NCBI RefSeq assembly: GCF_900104245.1
Contig: NZ_FMXN01000003.1
Span: 124,001-188,000 of the forward strand
Direction of reading: 5' to 3'
Source of the DNA: Pseudidiomarina indica
GTDB lineage: Bacteria; Pseudomonadota; Gammaproteobacteria; Enterobacterales; Alteromonadaceae
DNA length: 64,000 nt
Within the stretch, counting starts at the first letter, position 1, and each line of letters begins with the position of its first letter. Both the position numbers and the translations under genes were made by a program. Shown one piece after another: positions 27,051 through 36,836 of this stretch. A model generated the notes under the pieces. That model was not told the DNA's origin, did no database searches, and saw only the letters and a list, made by a program, of their open reading frames with translations.

Positions 27051-28076
27051 ATGAATATCGATGTTTTCAACGGGGATGCCGATGGAATATTCTCCTTAAT
27101 TCAACTACGGCGCTACGCTCCCGTTGCGACCTCGCAGCAACAGCTCATTACCGGTGTTAAACGCGATCATGCCTTATTGCAAACGATCACGGATGCACAA
27201 GCCAAGGATGCGGAGCTGTGGGTGTTGGATTTACCCTTCGACAAAAATAGCGTGGCGTTACCGCGGCTACTTCAGCAAGTTCGCCATATTCACTATGTGG
27301 ATCATCATTTTACCAAGTCACGGTTTCACCATGAGCGGCTGACGACGGTCTTCGATTTTTCTCCTACCGTTTGCACGGGGCTGTTGGTGAGCGCACACTT
27401 AGGCTATCAGCAGCATGTGTGGGCGTTGCCCGCCGCATTCGGAGACAACTTGTTTGATGTGGCTTATCGTGATTGCCAAGCGTTAGGGCTCTCAACTGCG
27501 CAGACTGAACAGCTTCGGGAGCTGGGCATGCTGGTCAATTACAATAGCTACGGTGCCACGGTCGCGGATTTACACATGCATCCAGCCCAACTGTATTGCC
27601 AATTAATGGCCTATGAGTCGCCGTTTGCGGTGGTGGCAGATAATGATCGGGAAGCTCCTTTTCTGTTGCTACAGCAAGGTTATGTGAACGATCGTGAACA
27701 AGCGCGAAATGCACAAAATTTGGAACACCATCAAACCATACTGGCCATTCGGTTACCTGCCACCGCGTGGGCGCGTCGCATTAATGGTTCCCTCGCGAAC
27801 GAACTAGCGCAAGAGCACCCGGACCAAGCCATTTTAATTGCGACTGAAAATATGGATGGCAAAACCTATTCCATTAACCTACGAGCTCCGCAAACGAACC
27901 GAGTGGGAGCAGGCTCCATCTGTGAGCGCTACCCACATGGTGGGGGGCGTGCAGGGGCAGGTGGCATCAACCACCTGCCGGAGCATGAGCTGGATGGCTT
28001 GTTGCGGATCGTGTCAGATTATTACAGCAAGGGGTCAATCGGCAACAATGAGAAAAAGCCGATCAGCAAGCGTTGA
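27051..28076 (+). CDS. DHH family phosphoesterase
   Basis: DHH phosphoesterases hydrolyse phosphodiester or phosphoanhydride bonds in small nucleotides or RNA ends with manganese. Metal-binding motifs are visible: NGDADG (residues 7-12), the DxPF region around 65, and VDHH near 83-86. A C-terminal DHHA1-like glycine-rich motif GGGRAGAGG lies near residue 305. The 341-residue length resembles the uncharacterised single-gene members rather than RecJ. ATG 27051 stands behind GGAGGG; a start 30 nt upstream is rejected. The substrate is unknown. The last 55 nt overlap the 3' end of the convergent phospholipase D gene. Confidence 0.8.
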   Translation: MNIDVFNGDADGIFSLIQLRRYAPVATSQQQLITGVKRDHALLQTITDAQAKDAELWVLDLPFDKNSVALPRLLQQVRHIHYVDHHFTKSRFHHERLTTVFDFSPTVCTGLLVSAHLGYQQHVWALPAAFGDNLFDVAYRDCQALGLSTAQTEQLRELGMLVNYNSYGATVADLHMHPAQLYCQLMAYESPFAVVADNDREAPFLLLQQGYVNDREQARNAQNLEHHQTILAIRLPATAWARRINGSLANELAQEHPDQAILIATENMDGKTYSINLRAPQTNRVGAGSICERYPHGGGRAGAGGINHLPEHELDGLLRIVSDYYSKGSIGNNEKKPISKR

Positions 28077-29557
28077 AGCCAGCTTGTTTCAGGCTCAATA
28101 TGATATACCGCAATAATATCCCCTTGCTCATTCCGTTCATGCCATTCTAGCTTGTCTTTCTCGTTTAACACCACTTCATAGGCATGATAGGGGGTGTTAT
28201 TAAGAAACGTTTGAGCCATCTGTTGTCCCAACGCCTCACTTTCGACGACTAAGCCGAGTTCCGTATTGAGATTGGCGGAACGCGGGTCAAAGTTGAATGA
28301 ACCGACAAAGACACGATGGCGATCAATGATAAAGGTTTTTGCGTGCAAGCTACTTGCCGACACACTGGAAAATGGCAAATCATTGTCTTCTGGCTCTTCC
28401 ACCAAAGGGATCGCTAGGGCGGTGGGGCGCAATTCAAAGAGACGCACCCCAGCACGTAGCAACTCTTTGCGATGTTTGGCGTAGCCCGAATGGACCAAGG
28501 TGACGTCATTGGTGGCATAAGCATTGGTTAATACCTGCACGTTTACCCCGTGTTCGACCAGAGCGCCCAATGACTGAATCAGCTCAGTGCTCGGTATAAA
28601 GTACGGGGAGATCAATAACATCTCTTGCTGAGGCTCATCGAACACAATTCTAAATTTATGGGTAATGAGTTCTTCGGGCGCTGCGTGGCCTAATAGTTTG
28701 GTCGGAGAATCGCTGACCACCACGGCATGAACGCCATACCAAGTGGCATTGGAAAAAAAGGTTTGCAAGTGGGGTAAGCGCGGTTGGTAATCAAAGATGA
28801 CTGCCGCAGGTGCTTTGCTCGGTGGATTTTCTAGCAGCTCGAGTGGGTAAGCCGAATCGCTGTTCCAGTAATTATCAAAGCGCACCGAAATATCCTGCAC
28901 GATAGGCCCAACAGCAAGCAAATCCATATCCGAAAATAAGATATCAGTATGACCGTTCAGAAAGTAATCATTGCCAATATTCCGGCCCCCAACAATGGAT
29001 GCTTGGTTGTCTACCGTAAGTGATTTGTTGTGCATGCGGCGATTCGAACGATCAAAGTCGGTGAGAAACCCTAACACCAGAGCCCCTCGCGGCATAAAGG
29101 GGTTCATTAAGCGAATTTCCACATTGGGGTAACGATTTAACTCATGCAAAAAAGGCGTGACCGCGCCACTATGAATATCATCGAGGAGCACACGCACGCG
29201 CACGCCACGCTGTGCAGCTTGCTCTAAGGCTTGGATGATTAGCACCCCAGAGGTGTCATCACGCCAAATATAGTATTGAATATCGATGCTACGCTCGGCG
29301 TTTTCGATCAACAGCAAGCGTGCCGTCAACGAAGGTTCGGCTTCGTCCAATACCAGGACTCCCGCATTGACTCGGGAGTGAGGGTCTGCCTTGATCTCGA
29401 AGGCACGAGCAATCAAGGAGCCCAGTTGGGTTTGCGCGGTATCGACAGGATGAATGGCATAACTTGCCTGGCGTTGAGATAAATCGGGTAGGCTAGCACA
29501 GCCGGGAGCACCGACCAGCGAGGTCATGAGGATTAACACTTGAATGAATCGCAACAA
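28022..29557 (-). CDS. Phospholipase D family lipoprotein, ClsC-like cardiolipin synthase
   Basis: The 511-residue protein has two HKD motifs: HNKSLTVDNQASIVGGRN in the first half and HAKTFIIDRHRVFVGSFNFD in the second. This is the signature of the phospholipase D superfamily. Length, motif context (DIQYYIWRDD, NPFMPRG) and layout resemble ClsC (YmdC), which makes cardiolipin from phosphatidylglycerol and phosphatidylethanolamine. The N terminus is a lipoprotein signal (LILMTSLVGAPGC). The start is TTG at 29557 or the next codon, also TTG; an in-frame stop lies just upstream and the first ATG is too late for a full signal. ClsC in E. coli works with YmdB, which is not present here. The substrate is inferred. 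Confidence 0.82.
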   Translation of the reverse strand: MLRFIQVLILMTSLVGAPGCASLPDLSQRQASYAIHPVDTAQTQLGSLIARAFEIKADPHSRVNAGVLVLDEAEPSLTARLLLIENAERSIDIQYYIWRDDTSGVLIIQALEQAAQRGVRVRVLLDDIHSGAVTPFLHELNRYPNVEIRLMNPFMPRGALVLGFLTDFDRSNRRMHNKSLTVDNQASIVGGRNIGNDYFLNGHTDILFSDMDLLAVGPIVQDISVRFDNYWNSDSAYPLELLENPPSKAPAAVIFDYQPRLPHLQTFFSNATWYGVHAVVVSDSPTKLLGHAAPEELITHKFRIVFDEPQQEMLLISPYFIPSTELIQSLGALVEHGVNVQVLTNAYATNDVTLVHSGYAKHRKELLRAGVRLFELRPTALAIPLVEEPEDNDLPFSSVSASSLHAKTFIIDRHRVFVGSFNFDPRSANLNTELGLVVESEALGQQMAQTFLNNTPYHAYEVVLNEKDKLEWHERNEQGDIIAVYHIEPETSWLQRLLIGFFSLLPIDPLL

Positions 29558-29658
29558 CGTCTTTTAGCTCTCATCAATAATTACTTTGTGTAGTTATAGC
29601 ATACTGTTAACATTGGCGAAACATTCTCAATGTGACAGAGGACCTAGGGAAGCTTGTT

Positions 29659-30597
29659 ATGTTGTTGAAAGAAAAAGTTTTTCTTTCGAACTGTGATTCA
29701 GTTCGAGCGCTTGAACCCACGGAGCTTTATAAGCGCTTATTGCTGGGTTTAACCATGGCATCCGGGGTGGTGGTGTCCCCCAATACGTTATTAGATAATC
29801 GTGATGTGGGGGCGTTTTTACGTCGTGCAAATGTCGTGAAATATCTGAATGAGGAAGGGGCAGGGCAACTGGTTGTGCGCGGCTTAAATTTTACCGCCGA
29901 CCTCACTCTGGAAGACTATTTTGCGGGGCTGCCGGGGGACTACATTGTCTCAAGTATGGATGGTGCTCCGCAAAAACAACAGTTAACCCGGGTGCAAGTG
30001 CAGCACTTGAATGCCCGTTTACGCGAAACTCAAAATGCCCTTACAGCATTGCAGCCCGTTTATCATCCGCTGGAGTTACATGCTGATAGTCTGCAACGAG
30101 CGATTCACGAGCGGTTACAAGATCCGGCCATTGTTGGACACTTTTTTGCGGATGCCGAGCAGCAATATCAGTTTCTGCAGCAAACGGTGGGCTTGATCAG
30201 CCGCTCACAGTGGTATCAAGCCACTCAATCACTGGGCGACGCGTTTCGCAGCGAAGTGATTGACCCTGCTTATCACTCATTGTTTGTCGAACGTGGTGAA
30301 GGGTTTTTACAAGATCATATTCGTCATCTCTCCATGATTCCAGCAAGCTTCCTGAACACTGGGTTAACCATTAAATCACTCCAGCGTGAGTTGAGTGTTT
30401 TACAATTGCCTTATAAGCTGTTCCAACTCATCAGTAGCTTGGGAAGTACTGAATTGCTCCATTTCATTGCGGATGAAACGATGAGCTATATCGAAGATAA
30501 AGCCACAGAAAAAGGGTATGATTTTGCCACCCGTAAAAACTGGTTTGGGCTGTATCCGAAATTACGCCATTATATTGGTTTGGAAATAAAAAAATGA
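29659..30597 (+). CDS. Protein of unknown function, first gene of a Nudix-galE unit
   Basis: I do not recognise this 312-residue protein. It has no signal peptide or membrane segment, is rich in Leu and Gln, and is mostly predicted helical after residue 110, so it should be cytoplasmic. An N-terminal part of about 85 residues (with the patterns TELYKRLLLGLTMASG and LRRANVVKYLNEEG) seems separate from the helical rest. I chose ATG 29659, 7-8 nt after AGGGAAG, rather than GTG 29632, which has no ribosome site. Its stop overlaps the start of the Nudix gene by four bases (ATGA), so the two are translationally coupled and likely linked in function. Confidence 0.7.
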   Translation: MLLKEKVFLSNCDSVRALEPTELYKRLLLGLTMASGVVVSPNTLLDNRDVGAFLRRANVVKYLNEEGAGQLVVRGLNFTADLTLEDYFAGLPGDYIVSSMDGAPQKQQLTRVQVQHLNARLRETQNALTALQPVYHPLELHADSLQRAIHERLQDPAIVGHFFADAEQQYQFLQQTVGLISRSQWYQATQSLGDAFRSEVIDPAYHSLFVERGEGFLQDHIRHLSMIPASFLNTGLTIKSLQRELSVLQLPYKLFQLISSLGSTELLHFIADETMSYIEDKATEKGYDFATRKNWFGLYPKLRHYIGLEIKK

Positions 30598-31112
30598 CTG
30601 CCAAAACTGTCTATCAAAATCCTTGGTTTGAGGTGGTTCAAGATGGCCGCTGGCATTATATTTATGAACCTAATGCGCAGCAGGGGGCGGTGATTATTGC
30701 CCGTCAGGAGCAAGAATTTATTTTAGTTCGGGTACCGCGTCACGCTCAGCAAAGTTTGCAGTTGGAATTTCCTCGTGGCTACGGTGAGCCCAACGAACCA
30801 GCTGTTCATGCAGCGGTGCGTGAATTACGTGAAGAAACCGGGTTTACCGTGGCGCCGGATACGTTGATTGAGCTAGGGCAAGTCCGGCCAAACACAGCAA
30901 TACTGGCGAGTCGACTGCCGGTTTTTTACGTGGACATTCCACCTGGCCAAGTACCTGAGCCGCATGATGAAGAAGCAGTTGCAGTGGTACGGCTCACTGG
31001 GGAACAACTTGATCAACAAATTGCCGCAGGGGCGATTAGCTGCGGGATAACCTTAGCGGCGCTGCAATTATTATATGTTAAACAACGCACGGATTTTTCA
31101 GCGAACGGATAG
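30594..31112 (+). CDS. Nudix hydrolase
   Basis: A complete Nudix box is present: Gly, five residues, Glu, then seven residues, REL-REE-TGF (about residues 61-83), the metal-binding signature GX5EX7REUXEEXGU. Such enzymes cleave nucleoside diphosphates linked to another group; the fold and length (172) resemble ADP-ribose or sugar-nucleotide pyrophosphatases (NudF-like). The substrate cannot be told from sequence. The gene is coupled to the unknown gene before it and lies 15 nt ahead of galE, which makes a nucleotide-sugar substrate possible. Confidence 0.85.
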   Translation: MTAKTVYQNPWFEVVQDGRWHYIYEPNAQQGAVIIARQEQEFILVRVPRHAQQSLQLEFPRGYGEPNEPAVHAAVRELREETGFTVAPDTLIELGQVRPNTAILASRLPVFYVDIPPGQVPEPHDEEAVAVVRLTGEQLDQQIAAGAISCGITLAALQLLYVKQRTDFSANG

Positions 31113-31127
31113 AGCAAAGGAAATAGT

Positions 31128-32144
31128 ATGATTTTAGTCACAGGCGGTGCAGGTTACATTGGATCCCACACGGTTGTTGAGTTGTTGACGGCAGGGCAGC
31201 AGGTATTAGTGCTGGATAATTTTTGTAATAGTTCTGTCGAAAGCCTTCGCCGGGTGGAACAAATCACCAACCAGCCCGTACCGTATATTCACGGTGATGT
31301 ACGCGATTTATCACAATTAGAGCAGGTATTTGCAGAGCATCCGATCAGCTCCGTGATTCACTTTGCCGGCTTAAAAGCTGTGGGTGAGAGTGTTGCGAAA
31401 CCCCTTGAATATTACGAAACCAACGTGCAAGGCACACTTAACTTACTGAAAGTGATGGCCGCAAACGGTATTAAAAAGTTCGTATTTAGTTCCTCCGCAA
31501 CGGTCTATGGCGATCCAGCCACGGTTCCGATTCAAGAACATTTTCCAACCGGCGGCACCACGAATCCGTATGGCACCTCAAAATATATGGCGGAGCGGAT
31601 CCTTGCGGACTTATGCAACGCGGATCCTGAATGGTCGGTCTTTGTGCTACGCTACTTTAATCCGGTTGGCGCCCATGCGTCTGGGTTGATTGGGGAAGAT
31701 CCCAACGACATCCCTAATAACCTGCTCCCTTATATTTCTCAGGTAGCCGTGGGGCGGTTGTCGCAATTGAGTGTGTTTGGCAATGATTATCCCACCCAAG
31801 ATGGCACGGGTGTTCGCGATTATATTCATGTGGTCGATTTAGCACTCGGTCATTTGGCAGCACTGAAGCAATTGGCCCATCGGACTGGCTTTGAGGCGGT
31901 CAATTTAGGGACTGGCAACGGGTATTCTGTCTTGGAAATGGTGAAAGCTTTTGAACTGGCTTCAGGTCGCACCGTGCCCTACCAAATTGTCGCTCGCCGG
32001 CCTGGCGATATCGCTGTTTGTTATGCGGACCCGAGCAATGCGGAGCGCGTGTTAGACTGGCGTGCAACTCGAGGGCTCGATGAAATGATGGCCGATACTT
32101 GGCGTTGGCAACATCAGAACCCGCATGGCTATAAAGTCGACTAA
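31128..32144 (+). CDS. galE: UDP-glucose 4-epimerase
   Basis: GalE interconverts UDP-glucose and UDP-galactose (some members also the N-acetyl forms), feeding polysaccharide synthesis. It is a short-chain dehydrogenase with the NAD motif GGAGYIGSH (residues 6-14), catalytic Ser in SSSATVYG and the Tyr-x3-Lys pair in YGTSKYM. The family segments YIHVVDLA and RRPGDIA are also conserved. 338 residues, normal. AAAGGAA precedes the ATG. Its last four bases overlap the end of the convergent metallo-hydrolase gene. Confidence 0.96.
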   Translation: MILVTGGAGYIGSHTVVELLTAGQQVLVLDNFCNSSVESLRRVEQITNQPVPYIHGDVRDLSQLEQVFAEHPISSVIHFAGLKAVGESVAKPLEYYETNVQGTLNLLKVMAANGIKKFVFSSSATVYGDPATVPIQEHFPTGGTTNPYGTSKYMAERILADLCNADPEWSVFVLRYFNPVGAHASGLIGEDPNDIPNNLLPYISQVAVGRLSQLSVFGNDYPTQDGTGVRDYIHVVDLALGHLAALKQLAHRTGFEAVNLGTGNGYSVLEMVKAFELASGRTVPYQIVARRPGDIAVCYADPSNAERVLDWRATRGLDEMMADTWRWQHQNPHGYKVD

Positions 32145-33517
32145 ATAAAGACCTCTCCGGTAATGATATTGCTCGCTGTAATGGCTTTCTGAAGAGCCAT
32201 TTTGGCGGGCAACTCTCCATGCACTAGGCGAACATGATGAACGGGTTTGATTTGCGTTGCTAAGAACTCGATGAGTCCAAGTTGATCGGCATGGGCACTG
32301 TACCCTCCTAGTTGATGGACATAAGCTTTAATGGTGTAACGCTGTCCGTCTAACTCCACATAACCACCTCGGGGGCCATAGGTTAAAATATCCCGTCCTG
32401 GTGTTCCTTCCGCTTGATACCCCACAAAGATAATATCGGTAATATCTTGTTCGATGAGCGCTTTCAGATAGTTCACGATGCGTCCGCCGGTACACATGCC
32501 GCTGGCCGCAATCACGATGGCTGGATAATGTTTGGTACGTAATAACTCGACAATATCGAGATGTTGCTGATGACTTTCGACCACGTGCAAGCGTTCAAAG
32601 TTTAACGGGTGGCGCTCATCAGCCAAACGCTCTTTAGCCTCGTCATCCCAGAGTCGCTTTAAACGTCGATACTGAGCAGTGTATTGGCTTGCTAACGGTG
32701 AGTCGAGAATGACGGTCACCTTCTGCCAGCTGGGTTCATGATGAATAATGTCTTCAATTTCGTACAGCAGCTCTTGGGTGCGGCCAATGCTAAAGGCTGG
32801 AATTAAAACGGTCCCACCGTCTGCAAATGCTTTATTAATGGCTCGTTTTAATCGGTCTTGGCGATCTTCCCGATTTTCATGAACCGAGTCACCGTAGGTG
32901 CTTTCCAAGATTAAATAATCGGCATACTCTAACGGTGTGGGGTCCGGCAACAGGGGAGTGTGTTTGCAACCCAAGTCACCGGAGAATACCACTCGAGTTG
33001 GCAGTTGTTGTCCCGGCTCGAGGTGCCGCTGCTCCAGTTCAACATAGGCTGAGCCCATAATATGCCCAGCATTTCGAAAGCGAAGTCGCCAGTGATGGTG
33101 AACGTCATACCAGGTGTCGTAGGGGATGGGTTCCAGTCGTTGCTGAATTTCGGTGAGAACCTGATCGGCGTTCGCAACCTTGGTGATCTGCATGGCATCG
33201 CGGAGCACAATCGGGAGCAGCGATGCAGTGGCTGGTGTGCAATAAATGGGTTCACGGAATCCCTTCGCCCATAAACTGGGTAAACGTCCCACGTGATCTA
33301 AATGGCAGTGGGTAATGACCAACCCGACTAGTTGTTGAATCGGGAAATCAATGTCGTTATTACGAGACGATTGACTCCCGCGGAATAGTTCGTCATTGCC
33401 TTGAAATTGGCCACAGTCGATGAGCAGCGATGCCGTACGTGATAGTAAAAACTCATGACACGAACCTGTGACCCCCTGATGAGCTCCATGATGAAGAACC
33501 CGTTGATGAACCTCCAT
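32141..33517 (-). CDS. Beta-CASP metallo-beta-lactamase fold hydrolase, probable RNase
   Basis: The 458-residue protein has the metallo-beta-lactamase zinc motif THCHLDH (about residues 69-75), the early GVTGSCHEF strand, a later zinc His in GHIMGSA, a zinc-ligand Asp in FSGDLG, and the beta-CASP insert with SGMCTGGR. This is the family of exonuclease/endonuclease-like RNA processing enzymes (related to CPSF73). No KH domain or Integrator-type partner is seen, and the function in Proteobacteria is unproven. GGGTGG precedes the ATG on the minus strand. It is transcribed alone. Confidence 0.85.
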   Translation of the reverse strand: MEVHQRVLHHGAHQGVTGSCHEFLLSRTASLLIDCGQFQGNDELFRGSQSSRNNDIDFPIQQLVGLVITHCHLDHVGRLPSLWAKGFREPIYCTPATASLLPIVLRDAMQITKVANADQVLTEIQQRLEPIPYDTWYDVHHHWRLRFRNAGHIMGSAYVELEQRHLEPGQQLPTRVVFSGDLGCKHTPLLPDPTPLEYADYLILESTYGDSVHENREDRQDRLKRAINKAFADGGTVLIPAFSIGRTQELLYEIEDIIHHEPSWQKVTVILDSPLASQYTAQYRRLKRLWDDEAKERLADERHPLNFERLHVVESHQQHLDIVELLRTKHYPAIVIAASGMCTGGRIVNYLKALIEQDITDIIFVGYQAEGTPGRDILTYGPRGGYVELDGQRYTIKAYVHQLGGYSAHADQLGLIEFLATQIKPVHHVRLVHGELPAKMALQKAITASNIITGEVFI

Positions 33518-33550
33518 GACCCACCCTTAATATATTTTTAACCTATTGAT

Positions 33551-33659
33551 ATGACAAATTAACATGAATGTCATGAAAAATCTTATTTTTGTTTTAATAT
33601 TAATCAGCTATTATTTACAAGTGGGTTAAGGAAGATATGAATTAGGTATGAAACCTAAT
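33551..33659. repeat. AT-rich intergenic region with three dyad symmetries
   Basis: Between the metallo-hydrolase and the small unknown gene (33518-33670) the sequence is strikingly AT-rich. It holds ATGACA/TGTCAT (33551-33556 and 33569-33574), the overlapping palindrome CATGA-ATG-TCATG (33563-33575), and ATTAGGT/ACCTAAT (33641-33647 and 33653-33659, 5-nt loop). These are candidate operator sites for the divergent promoters. No clear -35/-10 pair stands out. Confidence 0.35.
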
Positions 33660-33670
33660 GGGATACCAAT

Positions 33671-33973
33671 ATGGAGAATGCGGACGTGAGTGGCTCTGAA
33701 AACGTACAAACAAAACAAATAAAACAAGTACAAGCGCCCAAGTCATACTTGCGTCGCAAACTATCCCTTTATAATGGCACTGAGAAGCTGTCAGACTTGG
33801 GCGTTCCCAGTCATGAATCGAATCGTGCGGTGGTGCGACGGGCGTTACAGGAACTGAGAAGTTCACCGATTGTGACCCATGTTGTCTTCCGCGATCGGAA
33901 GGGCCGTGAATGGAAAATATCGAGAGCGACCTCATTGATAGAACGGCTGAAAATACAACTGCTTGCTAACTAA
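33671..33973 (+). CDS. Small basic protein of unknown function
   Basis: This is a 100-residue protein I cannot assign. It is strongly basic in the middle and C terminus (RKLS, RRALQELR, RDRKGREWK, ERLKIQLL), with a Gln/Lys-rich N terminus and no signal or membrane segment. The charge pattern would suit nucleic-acid binding or a partner protein, but that is a guess. The reading frame is open with no overlapping gene, yet no good ribosome site precedes the ATG. It lies alone between a minus-strand gene and a GGDEF-EAL gene. Confidence 0.55.
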   Translation: MENADVSGSENVQTKQIKQVQAPKSYLRRKLSLYNGTEKLSDLGVPSHESNRAVVRRALQELRSSPIVTHVVFRDRKGREWKISRATSLIERLKIQLLAN

Positions 33974-34061
33974 TCATTTTTTGATTTAGCGCTAGTTATT
34001 CCTGTGCCGTTATGGTTATATTGAATCTATAACAAAAATAACAGAGCGCAGGGGCTGTGTG

Positions 34062-36758
34062 ATGCGAATCATACAAGTGGATCAACAGGCCAGATCGGTC
34101 GTTAACTTGGTGCTGAGCGCCTCGTTGCTTGTTGCTGCCTTGGTGATACTCTGTTACCGCTTTATCGAGACCAGCCAACTCCAACTCTATCAATCATTTA
34201 GTGTTTCTTTCCTAGTAGGGATTGCTGCTATTGGTGCGGCGTTGCTGCTGTTTGATCTGAATAGCAAACGCGAATGGTTGAATCTGGGGTCAAGATGCTT
34301 TGCGTTGATCGCGATTGCCGCCGCGGCGGACGGGTTAACGGGCGGTATTTTTGATATCCATGATGCCCAAATCCATCCTGCTCTTTATTACGCCATCGGC
34401 ATCACAGGTGGCTGGGTTTTCCTCCGCTTAAAATCCGCTTGGGCCGTTCGCCTGCAATCCATCGTGGCGGGATTGGCCGCAATTGCTACGCTGATTATCA
34501 TCCTGCTGCATTTTAATTACTCCACCCCGTTGCTCGCGCGTCACCCTTCAGGAAGTTTGATTTCGGCATCGCTGCTATTGATTCTATTTGGTGCACTGTG
34601 GAATTTAAGTACCGCGGCAGCAAGTGAATTACCGCGTGTTAGTGGATTGACGATGTTACTAGCAATCGGCGGTTTAGTGATTGCAACATCTGCCGGAATC
34701 GTTTTATTTCACCACGACATGACGGAAGCCCGCTCACGTGGTGAAGAGGCAGCGAAAGCGCTCGCAGCAAGCCGTTCGGTGTTAGGGCGTGAACAAATGA
34801 GTTTGTTGCTGCGAGTAGCGGAGCGTTGGGAGCACTATCCGGCTGGCATTCACGATGACATGATGGAACTCGACATCAAGGCGATATTCCGTGATGTGGC
34901 TTATCTTGAGAGCTTAATATTGCGGCGCGGGGATAAATTGGTTTGGGAACGGGCCCGCGCAGAGGATTATCGCTTCCGTGAGCATCTGCTCAATGATGCG
35001 TTTATTAATGAGCAGTTTGATGAACACCGTAAGGATGCGGTGCAGATGATGATTGGTTCACATCCAGAACCTGACAAAGGAGCACTCCTGTACGTGCATG
35101 TTCCCGTCACATTCGATGCCCAAGATTATGAAAATGGGTATTGGGGAGTGTTCGCGGTGTTAAATATCCCACGCATGTTAGCCAACCAAGTGGCTTTGCG
35201 TTCGCCTATCTTTACCTACACTGCCGTGAGTGAAGATTTGTTGCTGGATCAGGCGGGCTTTTGGGTGACACCAGAAACGCTGGATTATTTACAAAATCAT
35301 GCGCTGTTTCTATACCAAGGGAAAATGGTCACGGAGTATATTATTGACCGCCCGGTCTACTCCTTTATGTATGACTTAACCGATTTACAAGCTCGGGCGC
35401 TGTTGCAAATGCTGATCAGCGTTGCGGGGATTATCATCGTGTTGTTTATGGCCTTAACAGTCGAACGCAACCGAGAATTAGTGATTCAAGGGCGGCAGTT
35501 AAAATTTCAAGCGGAGCATGATGCGCTCACCGGGCTTTATAATCGCACTACCATTGAAAATGCCATTGCCGATCGCTTCCACCACAAACGCGATTTGACG
35601 GTTCTCTTTATCGACTTGGATGGTTTCACCCTGATCAATGATAGCTTGGGGCTCCACGTGGGTGACCGCTTACTTCAAGTGTTGGCGCAACGGCTGACCA
35701 AAATTGTCGGTAAGATAGGAACCTTGGCACGGTTTGGTGGCGATGAATTTTTATTCGTCACGGTGAAGATGCATGGCGATGCCGAAGCCGTGGCTCATTT
35801 GACCCAAGAAATTCTGCAAGCGGTGGCGCAACCATATCGCATTATGCATCACAAAATTTATCTAACCGCGAGTATTGGCGTTGCTCATCAATCTGCTGAA
35901 CAACACACGCCGCTTGAATTGATTCAACATGCAGATATGGCCATGCACCAAGCTAAACGCTTAGGGCATAACCACGTCCAAATTTATCAAGATAGTATGA
36001 GTTTGCAGCTGAAAGCATCTGCTGTCATGCGCTCTAGTTTGCAAGAGGCCATCGAGCGTAATCAGCTCACCTTGCATTATCAGCCCATTGTCCGCTGTAG
36101 TGATAGTGCGACGGTGGGGTATGAAGCGTTATTACGTTGGGAGCGAGAACCGGGCAAGTTTGTTTCCCCCGGCGAGTTTATCCCGCTTGCTGAAATGACC
36201 GGTCAAATTATTCCACTGAGTGAGTGGGTATTCCGACGTGCGTGTGAAACTGCGGTACGACTGCAAGAAGCTGAAAGTACCGTGAAGATTGCGGTGAACT
36301 TATCCACGTTGCATTTTAATCGCACAGAATTTGCCCCATTCTTGGCGCAAACACTGGCAGAAACTGGGTGTAAGCCAGAGTGGTTAGAGCTGGAATTAAC
36401 CGAAAGTATTTTAATGGATAATACCGACTACGCCGTTGAAGTATTACAAAAACTGCGCGAACAGAAGATTACCATTGCCATCGATGACTTTGGTACCGGC
36501 TTTTCATCCCTGAGTTATTTAAAGAAGTTACCGGTTGATAAAGTGAAAATTGATCGCAGTTTTGTGGCAGGCATTCGCACTCACCGTGCCGACCGAGTGC
36601 TGATTGGTTCGGTGATTAAAATTGCGCAGAGCTTGAATTTTGAAGTGGTGGCCGAAGGAATAGAAACGCCGCAACAAGCCGAATTTGTCAGTGAAATGGG
36701 CTGTGATTATATGCAGGGGTACTATTTTGGACGCCCTGTTCCCTTCGAGGAATTGTAA
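34062..36758 (+). CDS. Membrane GGDEF-EAL cyclic-di-GMP signalling protein
   Basis: The 898-residue protein joins about six or seven N-terminal membrane segments (about residues 15-215), an extracytoplasmic sensor-like region (about 220-440) and one more membrane segment (about 448-468) to a GGDEF domain (about 485-645) and an EAL domain (about 655-895). The GGDEF motif (RFGGDEF) is intact. The EAL domain keeps EALLRW, ELTES, DDFGTGFSSL, KIDRSF and AEGIET, so both synthesis and hydrolysis of cyclic-di-GMP are possible. ATG 34062 has AGGGG 7 nt upstream and is preferred to the GTG one codon earlier. Its neighbour is the poly-gamma-glutamate cluster, which it might control; that is inference only. 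Confidence 0.92.
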   Translation: MRIIQVDQQARSVVNLVLSASLLVAALVILCYRFIETSQLQLYQSFSVSFLVGIAAIGAALLLFDLNSKREWLNLGSRCFALIAIAAAADGLTGGIFDIHDAQIHPALYYAIGITGGWVFLRLKSAWAVRLQSIVAGLAAIATLIIILLHFNYSTPLLARHPSGSLISASLLLILFGALWNLSTAAASELPRVSGLTMLLAIGGLVIATSAGIVLFHHDMTEARSRGEEAAKALAASRSVLGREQMSLLLRVAERWEHYPAGIHDDMMELDIKAIFRDVAYLESLILRRGDKLVWERARAEDYRFREHLLNDAFINEQFDEHRKDAVQMMIGSHPEPDKGALLYVHVPVTFDAQDYENGYWGVFAVLNIPRMLANQVALRSPIFTYTAVSEDLLLDQAGFWVTPETLDYLQNHALFLYQGKMVTEYIIDRPVYSFMYDLTDLQARALLQMLISVAGIIIVLFMALTVERNRELVIQGRQLKFQAEHDALTGLYNRTTIENAIADRFHHKRDLTVLFIDLDGFTLINDSLGLHVGDRLLQVLAQRLTKIVGKIGTLARFGGDEFLFVTVKMHGDAEAVAHLTQEILQAVAQPYRIMHHKIYLTASIGVAHQSAEQHTPLELIQHADMAMHQAKRLGHNHVQIYQDSMSLQLKASAVMRSSLQEAIERNQLTLHYQPIVRCSDSATVGYEALLRWEREPGKFVSPGEFIPLAEMTGQIIPLSEWVFRRACETAVRLQEAESTVKIAVNLSTLHFNRTEFAPFLAQTLAETGCKPEWLELELTESILMDNTDYAVEVLQKLREQKITIAIDDFGTGFSSLSYLKKLPVDKVKIDRSFVAGIRTHRADRVLIGSVIKIAQSLNFEVVAEGIETPQQAEFVSEMGCDYMQGYYFGRPVPFEEL

Positions 36759-36836
36759 AACTCACGTTAATCTCGATTTTTTGGTCTATAAGTTACATAC
36801 ACTTAGCTGGGTAATATACATTATCAAGGCCAAATT

